From assembly GCF_004193775.1 (NCBI RefSeq), contig NC_041016.1:9883395-9947394 (forward strand): DNA of 64,000 nucleotides, read 5' to 3'. A program made the position numbers and the translations under genes. This DNA is from Glycine soja (taxonomy: Eukaryota > Streptophyta > Magnoliopsida > Fabales > Fabaceae). Position 1 is the stretch's first letter; every line of letters starts with the position of its first letter. Below the pieces are notes generated by a model that was given only the letters and a program-made list of their open reading frames with translations, was not told the origin of the DNA and ran no database searches. This document shows, in pieces, positions 23,531 to 35,827 of this stretch.

Positions 23531-26500
23531 GTAATTCAACTGATATGAAATTATTTTAATTTAATAAAAGAATTTGAAATTGAGTCTGACCGAGTCGAAT
23601 ACTTAAAAAAAAGTTTTAAAGTCTTAATTGTTCTCTTAAATAAGATTGTCTTTAAGTGAAAAACAGATGTTACTATAAAAAGTATTTTGTAGGAAAAGTT
23701 TTCAATTATTGAATTAATGAGAGGAAATGGGAAATTTTTTGTTGAATAGATTAGATTCCGTGTCTGGTAGTGACGGTGCTTGGCGTTCTCTTGCAATTAT
23801 TATTATTGGTTAATACTTAAGTCATGTGGGTTGGGATTTTGCTTTCGTTCTTGTTTTTCTTAATATAATTTTGTTTGGGAAATTAAAATTAATTAGGTTG
23901 GAGACACTGGCCAGCCTACCGTCGACGCTGACAGTCTGTCCGCAAATCAAACATACTTCTCCTTCCATACCAATAAATCCATTGAGATCAATTTATTATA
24001 ACATAATAATAATATTAATAAAGTATTATTCAATGACTGCATAAAAAAATAATATTGTCATCCAATCATATTATACAGGATAATATTATTATTTTTTAAA
24101 ATAATTTAAATGATAAATTATGACAAAATAATAATATAAATTTATTTTATATTATTAATATATAAATAATAAACTCTAACACTAATTACAACAAACAAGG
24201 TTAAAAATAATCTATAAATAGCTGAATTGTTTAAGCATATTATAAGAAATTTGATTCTTGATTACAAGAATATGAAAAAAAATTATTAAAGGAAACAAAA
24301 TTTATTTTAATAATGTCTGCCTCTATATAAAAAAATAATCTTGGATTCTCGATTGAAAAATTTCTTTAGTGTAAACTAAAATAATACTAATAGTTAAATT
24401 CAAAGTAAATAAATAATACCAATAATAATAGTTGCTTTATAGTATTTTTTTTCTGATATGAGAGGTTGGTCACAGTTGGTTACTTTGTACCTACTCTTTT
24501 TACATTACAGCCATCAACCTGTGGCAGTTATTATGGATATTAAAATTTTCAGTGTTACTCTAAGACCAAGAGAATGTGGCATGTGCATGGATGTTTCCCA
24601 TGCCAATTACGATCCCAATAAAGAACAAAAGAAATAATAGTATTTGTTGGTTATGGAATCATAACTCAATAATTTATTTATAAAGTAAAAAAATGATGTT
24701 AGGCGAACGTGGCGTTTCTTTAATTTGAGGTGTGCTATTCAACTCAACGGAGAGGCTTGCCGACACTCAAAGAAATTATCATCTGCTTTTTTACCATCTC
24801 TCTCTGTCTCACGTTGTCTAGAAACCCACCTTGCTTTTCCTGCTCGTATTGTATACACTATACATACATACATACGGTAGTTGGTTTGCACTTTTTTTTT
24901 TAAATAAAATAAAATAAAATAATTTTTTTTTCTTTATTATTGAGGTGGACCAAACAAGAAGGAAATTGTTCATGTTTGGTCTGATAATATTCTTTTGGTG
25001 TTGATTCTCGTAATTCTTTCTAGATATTTTTCAATTACTATATTATAAGTAAAAGAATTTACTGTTTTTACTGTTGAGTAATTTTTGTTGAAAATTTTGA
25101 CTAATTATATTGTCAGTATTTTCTTTTAGTCTCATTTTTCCGTTTATTATATTTACACCCAAAATACTACTTAATGAATTCAAACTCGTTTCAATCGGCA
25201 AGTAATGTTAGTTCTTTTTAAAATAAAATGTATTGAAAAAAATGATAAATATTTAAATTATTTTTAAAAATATAATTGCACAGGACATAAATTTTATTTT
25301 CGATATCATATTGGTTTGTCAATATTTAAAACAGACATCAATTAAGTCACTTGTATGTTAGAATTATATATGAGAGATGGAGATAAGGAAAAGAAGAATA
25401 CGTGAATGAAAATAAGTGAAAAATAAAATGAACTTACAAATATTTAATTTGAGAAATAGAAATTGAGCAATCTTGAATAGCCGGATAATTAATGAGGTTG
25501 ATGAGTAGGCGTGTTCACAGGAAATGAGAGTGATTGAATAAAAAAAGAGATAAATAAATTATGAGTTCATTCAATGGTACTACCTGTAAACCAAATATAG
25601 GTATCAAGAGGTAGTACAATGTTGTGTAATATTGATTATGCCGTCATTTAAAATTGACTATAAATAAAATTATAGTACATTTCTTTACCATTTTTGCATA
25701 AAATAAATCCGAGTAAGATTGATCACCTTTTTTTTTTTATTTCTATCATATTTTGTATATACCCAACATACTCACTTTTTCTCATTCCTCCTCCATTTCT
25801 TTGCTATCTTTTTGCCACCAAACATAACGTTAGTATTTTTGCTTATGAAATCACAATATAATTTTAAACATCAATTTGCATTCGAAACTAATATCTATAT
25901 TATATTATAAACAGCCAATTTTATATTTCATGCACACTTGAGTATCTTTTAATGTCACACTCAACAAATTTATTTAAATGTAGAAATAATAAAGCAAAGA
26001 AAAATATCATAAGTAAATATAAGCAAACTACAAAAGTTTTTATATTAACTTTAACCCCAGTGTCTTCGCAAGCATTATTTGTAAAATCCTTTAAAAAATT
26101 ATTGCATGTAGGAAGTCTTTTTTAGAGTTAACTTTTCTACGTGCTTGAACTATAAAAATATTTCTATTCATAAGCGTGTTTTTTCTCTTTATTTTTCTGT
26201 GGATTCAATTCAAAATATAATGTTAATAAATGAAAAAAAAAATCAAAGCATATGAAAGCGAAATATTTGACTAAAGTGTTGAGAACTTAGCACACGTTAT
26301 ATGATGAACTCCTCGAGGATCAGGTGCCGAATGTCTAAAGCTCCACATAAAAAAAGCACCCTATGCTTGTCTTCAAAGCAATAATGAAGCAAATGGAAGA
26401 ATACGACTATTCACCCACACATCTACTATTGATAAATTACTTTTGATCTTTTTTTGAAAGGAATAAATTACTTGTGATCTATACACCTTTTTATTACTAA

Positions 26501-26933
26501 AGTTTACTTTAATTCTCTTACTTACATAATGATATTTTTTTCATATATATGTGGCATTGGTATTTTTTATGAAAAACTACTTTATTCAATTTAGGAACAT
26601 TTATATAACATAGTAAATGGATTTTTTTTAGGAAACTTAAAAGGAATTTAAACATATATCAATTGAATTATAATTGATTATTGAACAACTATGTGGGAAT
26701 CTAAGAGGAAAACCTACTAAACGTTATCGATTATATTTTGGTGGAAAATAGACATCAACAAAATGATTAATACTTTACACTTTTAATATAAAAAATGAAT
26801 AAATTGTACAACTATGTTATTCAATATGAAGATAAGCATGCACATACCTCTTACAATTTGGTTTACATATTTTCTTCGCACAACTTGCATGAATTATATA
26901 TTAACAAAAAATTAACAGATTATTAATTAATTA

Positions 26934-26936
<3 letters not shown>

Positions 26937-27012
<76 letters not shown>
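26937..27012. repeat. (TA)38 microsatellite
   Basis: Seventy-six bases of uninterrupted TA. Confidence 0.97.
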
Positions 27013-27015
<3 letters not shown>

Positions 27016-27296
27016 GAGTTTTTAGTTTTTAAAATAAAATAAGTTCTTTACGTATTTTTCTTTTTTGCATTCACATCTCTTCTTTATTTTGTCATACATA
27101 TTTTTTAGATTCTTATATCAAATAAAATCATTATTTTCTCTTCTTTAATTTATTTAAAGGATTTTTTTATTTTTAATATCTTTAATTAATACTTAAATTT
27201 TTTTAATTAACAATAGACACAATGCAAATACTTAGAAATTACCCTAAACATATTTTTCTTTATCAATTAATCTAGTTTTTTAAAACTTTTTTATTT

Positions 27297-27300
<4 letters not shown>

Positions 27301-27358
<58 letters not shown>
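27301..27358. repeat. (TA)29 microsatellite
   Basis: Fifty-eight bases of uninterrupted TA, about 290 bases after the previous run. Confidence 0.97.
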
Positions 27359-27363
<5 letters not shown>

Positions 27364-28290
27364 TTATAAAAATTAGTACGATGCATCATGTAGTTACTAG
27401 TTACTTTACCATAACTAACTCTAAACGAAATATGATTATTGATTAGCAATCGATCATTAATGTTGTGTCATCTTTCATAACAATGAGGTGCCATCTTTTA
27501 TTAAGTGTAAAACCAATGAAACTTGCTGAGATGCTTTTAGGATTTTATTCAATAAAATAATTCATATATTGGTATTGTTTTAACATTAAAAAAAAAGAGT
27601 TTAATGATTATGTATGTTGTTCAATTATAATTCATCATTATTTTTAAAATAATTATTATATAAATTAATAAATTTATTATATACAATAAGTTATAATCAG
27701 ATAACAATATAAAATTAAATATAAAATTATTTATACTGTAAAATATATTTTCTCTTAAAAAATACTATTCAGGAAGCCTACTCTTAATAGTGTATTTATC
27801 AAAGAATGATAGTTAGGTGAAAATAAATACAGGATCCAAATACTGTACCAAAAAATATAGCCACCTATACTTGAAACTTAATTTAAAATAGTACTATATG
27901 CTTCGCTGTTACGATTTATGATCTGATTCAGTCATTTACACATCTGAGAGATGAGATACAAAGAGGGCACATAAAACCGAGGAATAACATTGTTAGCATG
28001 ACAAATAAAAATTGGGAATGAAAATGAAAATAAAAATAAAAGACAAACAAATATAAATATACAAGGAAGCTAAAATTGCATATAAAATATGTCTAGTGAT
28101 AATGTATATATTCACATAAGGAGTAAAATTATATCATCCCGCTTAGAATTAGAACCCTTCTAAGGACTATAGGCTATTATAGCACCAATGCTACAAAGGG
28201 TCCTAGAATTTGATTACTGCAATATACAATACACATTATATATATGCTTTTTTTTAGTGAATGCATGTCTTCCATCTTCCTTTTGGGGAA

Positions 28291-31200
28291 CTAGAGATCA
28301 AAGCTGTGACTGTGGAAATGGAAGATGGGATGATGGCGTTGTCTTGTCATACTGTGTGACCTGATTTCTTCAGCAACACTTGTCTGAAGTGTTGAAGGGC
28401 CACAAACTATGATACCCACATCAACAAGGCCCCATTTCTCTGACATTGATTCATAAATTTCTGCAATATATGTATCCAGATAAGTAAATCTAGGTAGTGT
28501 GAAGAAACAATATATGTATCCACAAAGGATGCGTATCTGAATGCATTAGTTTACACGTAACCTTGACTACATACAGTTTTTTCATGTTTTAAGATTAATA
28601 TTTAAAGTTAAGGTTTAATTAATTATTTGGTCCTTATATGTGCACCAATTTTTCGCTTTAGTCCCTATACTTAAAAATTCTGTTTTAGTTCCTACACGAA
28701 CAACTTTTTTATGTTTTAATCTCTGCTAGTGGAAAACCACCCCAAAATGGAGATACAAGGACTAAAACATAAATAAAAAACAAAATCTAATATAGAAATT
28801 AGAGACTAAAACATAAAGTTTTAAGGATTAAAACGAAAAGTTGGCGCAAATATAGGAATTGAATGATTAATTAAACCAAAAATTAACTTCACAAAGGCAT
28901 ACCTTTAAAGTCTGGCCTGGAACCATAACGAATGACAGTTGACTTAGCAATACTAACTTGACTTGGAGCCTTGGGAGTCAAAGAGCCATTCTGATGAATC
29001 TTATCAACCTTTGTATCATTGGAATTGTCCTTCAAAGAATTTTGCTTTTCCCAAATATGCCACATTGCAACCACTGAACCACCAAAGATAACAACACTTG
29101 CAACCATGCAGATTAAATATAGTAGTCCCTTGTACCACCATGTTTCTATGTGAAATGGGGCTATGTAGTAAACATACAACAAAGCCAGCAATATCACAAA
29201 GCCAACGGTAGATGAAATGACATACAATCCAGACCAAACATTGTCTCCTGTACCAACCAAAACAGACATGCCACAATCACTAGCCATAGGGCAGAATGAA
29301 GATTTTATTGGTTTGTAACTGTATCCCTCTTCCTGCAGATAATAACAATCAAATGCAATTAAGAGAAAAACAAATAAGTTAATAAATAAATCATTAGAAA
29401 GATAGCACCAACGAAAGAAAGTACAAATTTGTAAAAATAAATGTAGACTCACCACTGGAGGATCTGATTCTCGGGTGACATAAATATGGATATCAATGTT
29501 TACTTTATCTGAAAAGGATGGACAAATTGATTGCATGTCAATGGTTGAGAGAAGTGGAAGCTCGTTTGATTTTTTCACCGCCCAAACAAGTAAAATATTT
29601 CTCGATTGACAGGGTTTCCCCTCCCTAACACGGTGGAGAATGTCACTCAATATAGCAAGGAAGGGTGAAAGTCCAATACCACCAGCCACTAATATAAGAT
29701 TTTCGTACCTAAGAGAACAAAATGACCAATCATTTCATTAGTTGAAGAACTATAGCATAAGTTGACTCAAAATCTTCTTTGGTCTGAAAGTATATGCATA
29801 TAAGGACTAAACCAAGGTTTCTATCATGTATTATGTGTGCAACATAGAAAAAAAAAAGGGCTTGTAACCACTTACATTAAGTGGTATGGTACTTCATGCC
29901 CATATGGCCCCTCAACTGAAGTTGTTATGACAGATGAATCTTTTTGTGCATCAACATCAGTAATCCTGTGTCTCAACTTTTCTGTCCATTTGCCAAGAAC
30001 CTTAATGAGAATAGCAAGGTGATTCTTTCCATCCAAAGGGCTAGAAGAAACACTGAATGGATGCCACTGCAGCCATGATAGTTCCCGGACTTGAACGAAA
30101 ATGAAACTTAGTGCATTGTATCTCAAACCTACATTTTAAAAAGATTTAGTCACTGAAATTGTAATGGTACCAACTTATGTGCACAAAAATACTATGATAA
30201 GTATAATTACTTTGAGGTTTAGACAGAACCAATTCCACAGTGCCACATGGAAGGCATCTAGATGAGATCACATTAACTGTCCTTCGTGATTGGCAGAACC
30301 TCAGAAATCGATCAAGCACAAAGAGAAATATTCCCCCAGCAGCCATAGTGAAAACAAAGTCACCAACATGCAGGGCCAAAAAGACAATAAAGACTACATA
30401 TAATTGGTGGGTGTAGAAAAACAACTCAAAGTTCCACGTTCGCACTCCGGGAAGAGAGGTCACCCACATTAACAAACCAGCTAGAAGGCTAATAACTCCT
30501 GGGAGATTGGCAACACCAATATCTTTCCATTGTACTAACTGCAAAGCAGACCAAATTAGGTACAGAAACAGTTAGCTTGACTAAACCAATGTATTTGAGC
30601 TAAAGCTTGAACTATCAGTAAAAACTTCATACTTTAGAGCATGACCAGTTTGTGTTCAAAAATTAAAATTTAGATTTTACTGTTTACAAATCATCATTTC
30701 ATTCTAAATACAAGACACTTGAAACCACCCAAAATCATTCATTAAGCCACAACTAGTTATGGGCTAGTGATTGGGGGCTTGAACCTTGGGTAGTTTGTAG
30801 GTCATAAATTCAAAGCTATCCCAATAAACAGATCATGCATTAAGCAATGAAGGATGTCAGTTCACCACTAATCATTAACTACCAAACCTAAGAGGGATTC
30901 AGGATAGCATTGTAGGCATTTTGATAAGGCACAAGGCAAAATTTAGAATAAGACAAAAGGTGTTCCATGGCTTGTGTAGTGACATACTTATGCACCCCGA
31001 CTTGAAAAACGCCATTTACAGTCAATCACTTGAATTATCAAATTTGTCAAGCAAACCTAAGTGCAAACAGCTATGAAGGTCAAAACTGTTTATTGTCCTC
31101 CACATCAATCTGGCTTGTTTGATTTTGCATGAGAACTAAATACGTGTTGCTTTGGAAGGTTGACTTTTGACAAATAAGTCAAGAATAAAAATCACAGAAG

Positions 31201-34200
31201 TAAATAGACAATACAAGCATTTTTTAGAAGATTGTCAATTCAGTAAAAAATCAACCATGGATAGCCTATATTATTCTGCAAGAATGTATCACTCTTGCTC
31301 ATATCACTACTGCTCAGTTTTTTTTTTTAATATAATTTTTGGCCTTGTTCAAAGCATTGAATGTTTCATTTACATCAGTTCATTAAAATAATAAAATTCA
31401 TCCTCTAATCAAGAAATATATCATACTTTCTATACCAAAAATATAAAAGAAACATAAAGTGTATAAGCAAGTTTTATGATGAATCAAGATTGATTCAAAG
31501 AGTTTTGATGATAACAAAGATGATGACAAAAAGCTCAAAAGTCAAGAACACTTCATGTTAACAAAGATGATGACTTCAAGAATCAAAGAATGAGTTCAAG
31601 ATTGAATCAAGAACACTTCAAGGATCAAAAGGAAATTTGATTTCAAGAATCAAGAATCAAGTTTCAAGATTCAAGTTCCAAGAATCAAGATCAAGATTCA
31701 AGATTCAAGAATCAAGAGAAGATTCAATCAAGATAAGTATTAAAAAGTTTTTTCAAAAACTGAGTAGTACATGAATTTTTCTCAAAAACCTTTTACCAAA
31801 GAGTTTTTACTTTCTAATAATCGATTACCAGATTGTTGTAATCGATTACCAATAGCAAAATATTTTTCAAAAAGTTTTCAACTGAATTTACAACGTTCCA
31901 ATTGATTTCAAAATCTTGTAATCGATTACAATGATTTGGTAATCGATTACCAGTGTGTTTGAACATTGAAATTCAAATTCAAATGTGAAGAGTCACATCC
32001 TTTCACAAAAAAGCATTGTGTAATCGATTACACTGATTTGGTAATCGATTATCAGTGATAGTTTCTGAACAAAATCAAAAGATGTAACTCTTCCAAGAGT
32101 TTTCAAGTTTTTCTAAAAGTTGTAACTTTTCCAAAAGGTTTTCAGGATTTTCTAAAAGGTTATAACTCTTCTAATGGTTCTCTTGACCAGACATGAAGAG
32201 TCTATAAAAGCAACGCTTTGATTTGCATTTCAAGCATCTCTTTCAATTCTTTCTTTAGACAACAAACTTTTGCCAATTGATTTCTGAGTCTCTTTGAACT
32301 TCTTCTTCTTCTTTTGTCAACAGCTTTCTAAAGTTTTTTGGTTTTCCAAACCTTGAAAGCAAAACTTGTGTTATTCATCTTTTTCATTCCCTTCTCCCTT
32401 TGTCAAAAAGAATTTGTCAAGGACTAACCGTCTGAATTCTTTTTATGTCTCTCTTCTCCCTTTTCCAAAAGAACGAAGGACTAATCACCTGAATTTTTTT
32501 GTATCTCCCTTCTCCCTTGTCAAAGAATTCAAAACGACACAGTCTGAGAATTCTTTTGATTCTTCTATTTCCCATATACAAAAGATTTCAAAGAACTAAC
32601 CGCTTGAGAATTCTTTTGTATCCTCATTCACAAAGTTTCAAAGGTTTAACCGCCTGAGAACTTTATCTTAACACATTGGAGGGTACATCCTTTGTGGTAC
32701 AAGTAGAGGGTACATTTACTTGGATTGTTGACTAAGAACAAGAGAGAGTACATCTCTTGTGGATCAGTTCTAGTGGAGGGTACACCCACTAGGTTGTTCA
32801 AAGAGAACAAGGGAGGGTACATCCCTTGAGGATCTTTGCTTGTAAAAGGATTTTTACAAGGTTAAAAAGAAATCTCAAGGACCGCAGGTCGCTTGGGGAC
32901 TGGATGTAGGCACGGGCTGTTGCCGAACCAGTATAAAAGCTCTTGTGTGTTTATCTCCTTCTTCCCTACTCTTTTAATTTCCGTTGTGCACTTTAATTCC
33001 CGCTTTTACTTTTGGTTAAGTTTTTTTTTTCATTCTTCATTTACTTAACAACATAGTAAAAGTTTTAGAAAAGTAAATTTTTAATTAGTAAAGGTTTAGG
33101 AATAATTAATTCAACCCCCCTTCTTAATTATTCTGAGGCCACTCGATTCAACATAAAGGGGTTTCAAAAAGAACACTAGTTTGTACATTCACATCAAGTG
33201 TGTGAGTATAAATTATCTTTAAGAATAGAAATCCATTAAAGAGAACTCACTTCTTGTAGAAGGTGTCCTTCCATTGCCCATGCAACAACATAGAGGAGTC
33301 CGTGGACAGTAAAAATCACCATTGTAAGATGTCCCAACCATACATGATATCTTGTGGCGTGTTCAAAAGGGATATCTATATAGCGGAGAAGAACAGATCC
33401 CCTTGAAACTGGGATAAATAGGAAAGCCAAACACATTAACCCAATTGCGCCCGTGCGAAGTCCCATAACTTTGAACATGATTATGCTGAAAAATATTGAA
33501 GTAAATCAGGAAAGTCAGCTTAACAAATTCTTAAAAGATAAACTAAATTATTCTTTCCTAAAAAAACTAAAGATATCATGCATATTCTCAACACAAGAAT
33601 GATTGTTGTCTGATATTTAACATGCAAAAAAAGATTCCATTTGAAGCATGATCAGTAGACAACATATAGATTCTATGTCAAGATCCCTAACTTAAAAGTT
33701 AAAACAGACTAGGGAAAGTTGCTAATTATATTATGCATGTTTACAGAGAAATGATTTTAAGTAACAAGCTCTACTATATGGCTAAAACAAAGAATACAAG
33801 TTCTACTACACTTTAATGCATATCTATTGGAGAATCCCAGAGAAATCTTCAAAAATAAGTAGAAGAGAAATATTAGAACTTCAACAATAAAGGGCAAAAC
33901 TAGAAGTCTTCAACAAAGCAAAGAATTTCATTAAGAGGAATGCTAGTAATATATTCTTTTTTAAGACAGTCTTTATTTTTGAATTAAATTTTATTGAAAA
34001 CTGCAAAATTATGAATGAGATTCATTAAATATGATACAAAATTTTGTGGTTTCAAATAAATTTTAGTCAATAATACAAAGAAAGAGTGTATTAGATGTTA
34101 TGTGACTAACATTTCTAATTTCATTAAATAAACTAAGTCTGCAGAATCCAAATTCTGAAAATAAACTAATGACAGAGGATTGTTGTACCTCTTGTCTCTA

Positions 34201-35084
34201 AAGGACGACACATCAAATTCAGAGATAAAATCAAGCGCCCTCACAGTGTAAGCATAGAGAGCCCAGATAACATACAACAAAACGAGGACAATCCCAATAA
34301 GCTCTGTGGCAGAAACAACCCCAAATGGTCCCTTCACAAGCACAGGAAATGTCCATAGGCGAAACCTTGGAAGTTTGGACGTCTTCTTCCTGCCATCAAA
34401 ACCCAAGTCAAAAACAAAGTACTCAACATATACTATAATGTCATGTTTTAAAAATCCGCCTGTGACCGCAATTTCGGCCGCAACTTCAAGGTTTTTGAAT
34501 GACTGCAATTGCGGCTGCTTCGAACGCATTTGTTCAAAATTTCCCACAATATCAAAAAGATCACAACAAACTACAACACTAACTGAAAACCCTGATATAA
34601 TGATGATGAAATTCATTGCACAAATAGGAACGTTTCAGGAAATCACGTACCCCTGAAGCTGATCCTCCCCAGTAAGAATTAGGTGTGCGATGGCAAGAAA
34701 TGCAATTATGAGAATTGGGGCAGTGAAGACCAGAAAAATGCTTCCTGCAAAAAATTTAAAAAAAAAACAGTTAGCTTTGAACTCACACCACATACAAAGT
34801 GAAAAAAAAAAAACAAAAGCAAAGAAAACAAAAGGGAAGATAATTAAATAACCTGTGACTCCAAAAGGAGTGTCACGGTTGAGATCATTCCATTTTGAGA
34901 ACAACTCATTCACAGGCTTTGCAGGGAGAGAAAAAATGAAAGTTGTCCATAGAACAAAGATCACCAAGATCAAAGTCTTGAGAGTCCATTTAGTAGCTGA
35001 CACAAGAAAAGATGTTGTCTTGATTGCAGTTTCATCACCTCGAGGAGAAAGCAAAGGACTATAATCAACAGAGTTTTTCTCCAT
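28291..35084 (-). CDS. Ferric reduction oxidase, FRO6/FRO7-like
   Basis: Nine exons, 35084-34853, 34744-34651, 34389-34189, 33485-33251, 30538-30211, 30128-29876, 29708-29453, 29332-28903 and 28460-28291, give 732 aa with all phases closing. FRO enzymes pass electrons from NADPH through FAD and two hemes to reduce Fe(III) or Cu(II). Two N-terminal membrane segments precede the ferric reductase core, whose heme histidines lie in [19 protein letters not shown] and [20 protein letters not shown]. The FAD site is [12 protein letters not shown], the NADPH site [15 protein letters not shown], and the nucleotide-binding end [16 protein letters not shown]. The [14 protein letters not shown] start and the two extra helices after the reductase core ([35 protein letters not shown]) fit the FRO6/FRO7 branch, which acts at the plasma membrane of green tissue (FRO6) or the chloroplast (FRO7). 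I cannot tell which of the two this is. Intron 4 is 2.7 kb because of a solo LTR. Confidence 0.93.
28612..28892. mobile_element. MITE-like inverted repeat in the last FRO intron
   Basis: The left arm GGTTTAATTAATTATTTGGT and the inverted right arm GGTTTAATTAATCATTCAAT continue inward, with TTTCGCTTTAGTCCCTATA against its diverged inverse. It fills most of the intron between FRO exons 8 and 9. Confidence 0.6.
31818..32051. repeat. Three spaced pairs of the palindrome TAATCGATTA
   Basis: Six exact copies start at 31818, 31839, 31919, 31940, 32021 and 32042. Within each pair the starts are 21 bp apart; successive pairs are 101-102 bp apart. Flanks are often GTAATCGATTAC. They lie upstream of the LTR TATA box, where an LTR enhancer would be expected. 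Binding by a homeodomain-type factor is conjecture. Confidence 0.9.
32203..32210 (+). promoter_or_regulatory. Probable LTR TATA box
   Basis: TATAAAAG about 150 bases after the palindrome cluster, followed by a C/A-rich pyrimidine stretch that could hold the start of transcription. A second TATAAAAG lies at 32932, nearer the LTR end. Confidence 0.5.
32674..32860 (+). repeat. Array of short hairpins in the LTR with conserved GRGTACA loop
   Basis: Five consecutive hairpins (32674-32694, 32700-32722, 32738-32760, 32770-32792, 32808-32828) share a 7-base loop, GGGTACA or GAGTACA, on different stems. Stems 2 to 5 are CAAGTAGA/TTTACTTG, ACAAGAGA/TCTCTTGT, CTAGTGGA/CCCACTAG (one mismatch) and CAAGGGA/TCCCTTG. 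Unit 1 (CATTGGA/TCCTTTG) has two mismatches. A sixth, unrelated strong hairpin (32839-32860) has stem CTTGTAAAA/TTTTACAAG. Stem changes are mostly compensated, which suggests selection on structure in the RNA leader of the element. Confidence 0.8.
34440..34605. mobile_element. MITE relic in FRO intron 2
   Basis: Shares GTTTTAAAAATC, ACCGCAATTT, CACAATATCAAA and CACAAC...ACACTAAC blocks, in the same order, with the element in KOR intron 2. The terminal inverted repeat is partly lost (right end inverted: AGGGTTTTCAG). Confidence 0.5.
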
Positions 35085-35827
35085 GGACACAAATTTTTTG
35101 TTCCGCCTTGTAGATGGAATTCTACTATCACTATGCACTAATGTGCCACATAGAAATACCAGGTTGTAGTGAAAATGAAGACAGATTTTGTTTTTGTGGA
35201 ACCCAGGATGAAAAGAACTTAATGAGGTACGGGGCAAATAAGAGCCACCCAAATAATTTTTTTCATCCGAGGATGGATAATATTGCAGAGTTTAATGCAT
35301 GAGTATACATCATTAAGCAGGAACATGTGGTGGAGTACAACTATATACAATACTACAAGAAAGTTGAAAAATGAAGGTGGATTCAAGAGCACCATTCGTG
35401 CCTTGTCAGATAGTAATGACACATAATTAAGGGGGAACAAAAACTGAGACTTTAGATTAAGGGAGTAATCACCAACATCAACATCATCATCAACACACTT
35501 GTTTTTTTCTCTCTAGGACAGTATACCGTTTGAGCTTGAAACATTCATGTTACAGTGAGGGTGAGTTTGGTTTTGAAATAGAAAATTAATATTGGAGAGA
35601 AATTTTATATATTTTTTTATCCACACTTTTTGGGTTTTTTTTAGTGGCCTATATCCTTTCTCTCTTTTTATTCTTTTCCAAAGTACATTCAGATAAAAAA
35701 ACTGTTCAAACAGAATCCGTGTTTAAAAAGGGAGAAATGATACTTAGCAAAAATAATGTTTAAACGTATCTTTTGGTCATTTGGTCCATGCATTAATGGG
35801 TTTGCATATTACAAACTTATTGTACAA
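35085..35827. other. FRO leader/promoter region
   Basis: Upstream of the minus-strand FRO start. No coding region is supported. About 35555-35720 looks like a Tourist-type relic (GAGTTTGGTTTTG near one end, CTGTTCAAACAG near the other). Confidence 0.5.

Larger units (their letters stand above)
23531..28290. other. Long AT-rich intergenic region
   Basis: About 4.8 kb without a supported gene. It holds two very long TA runs, poly-A and poly-T tracts, and the FRO 3' flank near 28100-28290. Short open frames are low-complexity. No tRNA or rRNA was seen. Confidence 0.6.
31460..33153 (+). mobile_element. Solo LTR of a retrotransposon inside FRO intron 4
   Basis: A 1,694-bp block begins TGTATAAGCA and ends ATTCAACA. 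It is flanked by a perfect 5-bp direct repeat, TAAAG, at 31455-31459 and 33154-33158. TG...CA ends, a 5-bp duplication and no internal gag-pol are what recombination between two LTRs leaves. It contains TATA-like TATAAAAG at 32203 and 32932, a run of tandem 55-75 base repeats (about 32410-32665), and the phrase GGGACTGGATGTAGGCACGG near 32895, a wording I associate with plant Copia-type LTRs. The orientation as plus strand rests on the TATA box and the downstream repeat order. The family is probably Ty1/copia, but this is not proven. It lies antisense to the FRO transcript and must be spliced out with the intron. Confidence 0.8.

Noticed and set aside
32674..32860. CRISPR-like reading of the repeated GRGTACA units
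   Set aside because: Units are hairpins in an LTR of a plant genome; spacers are not unique fixed-length sequences and no cas genes exist here.
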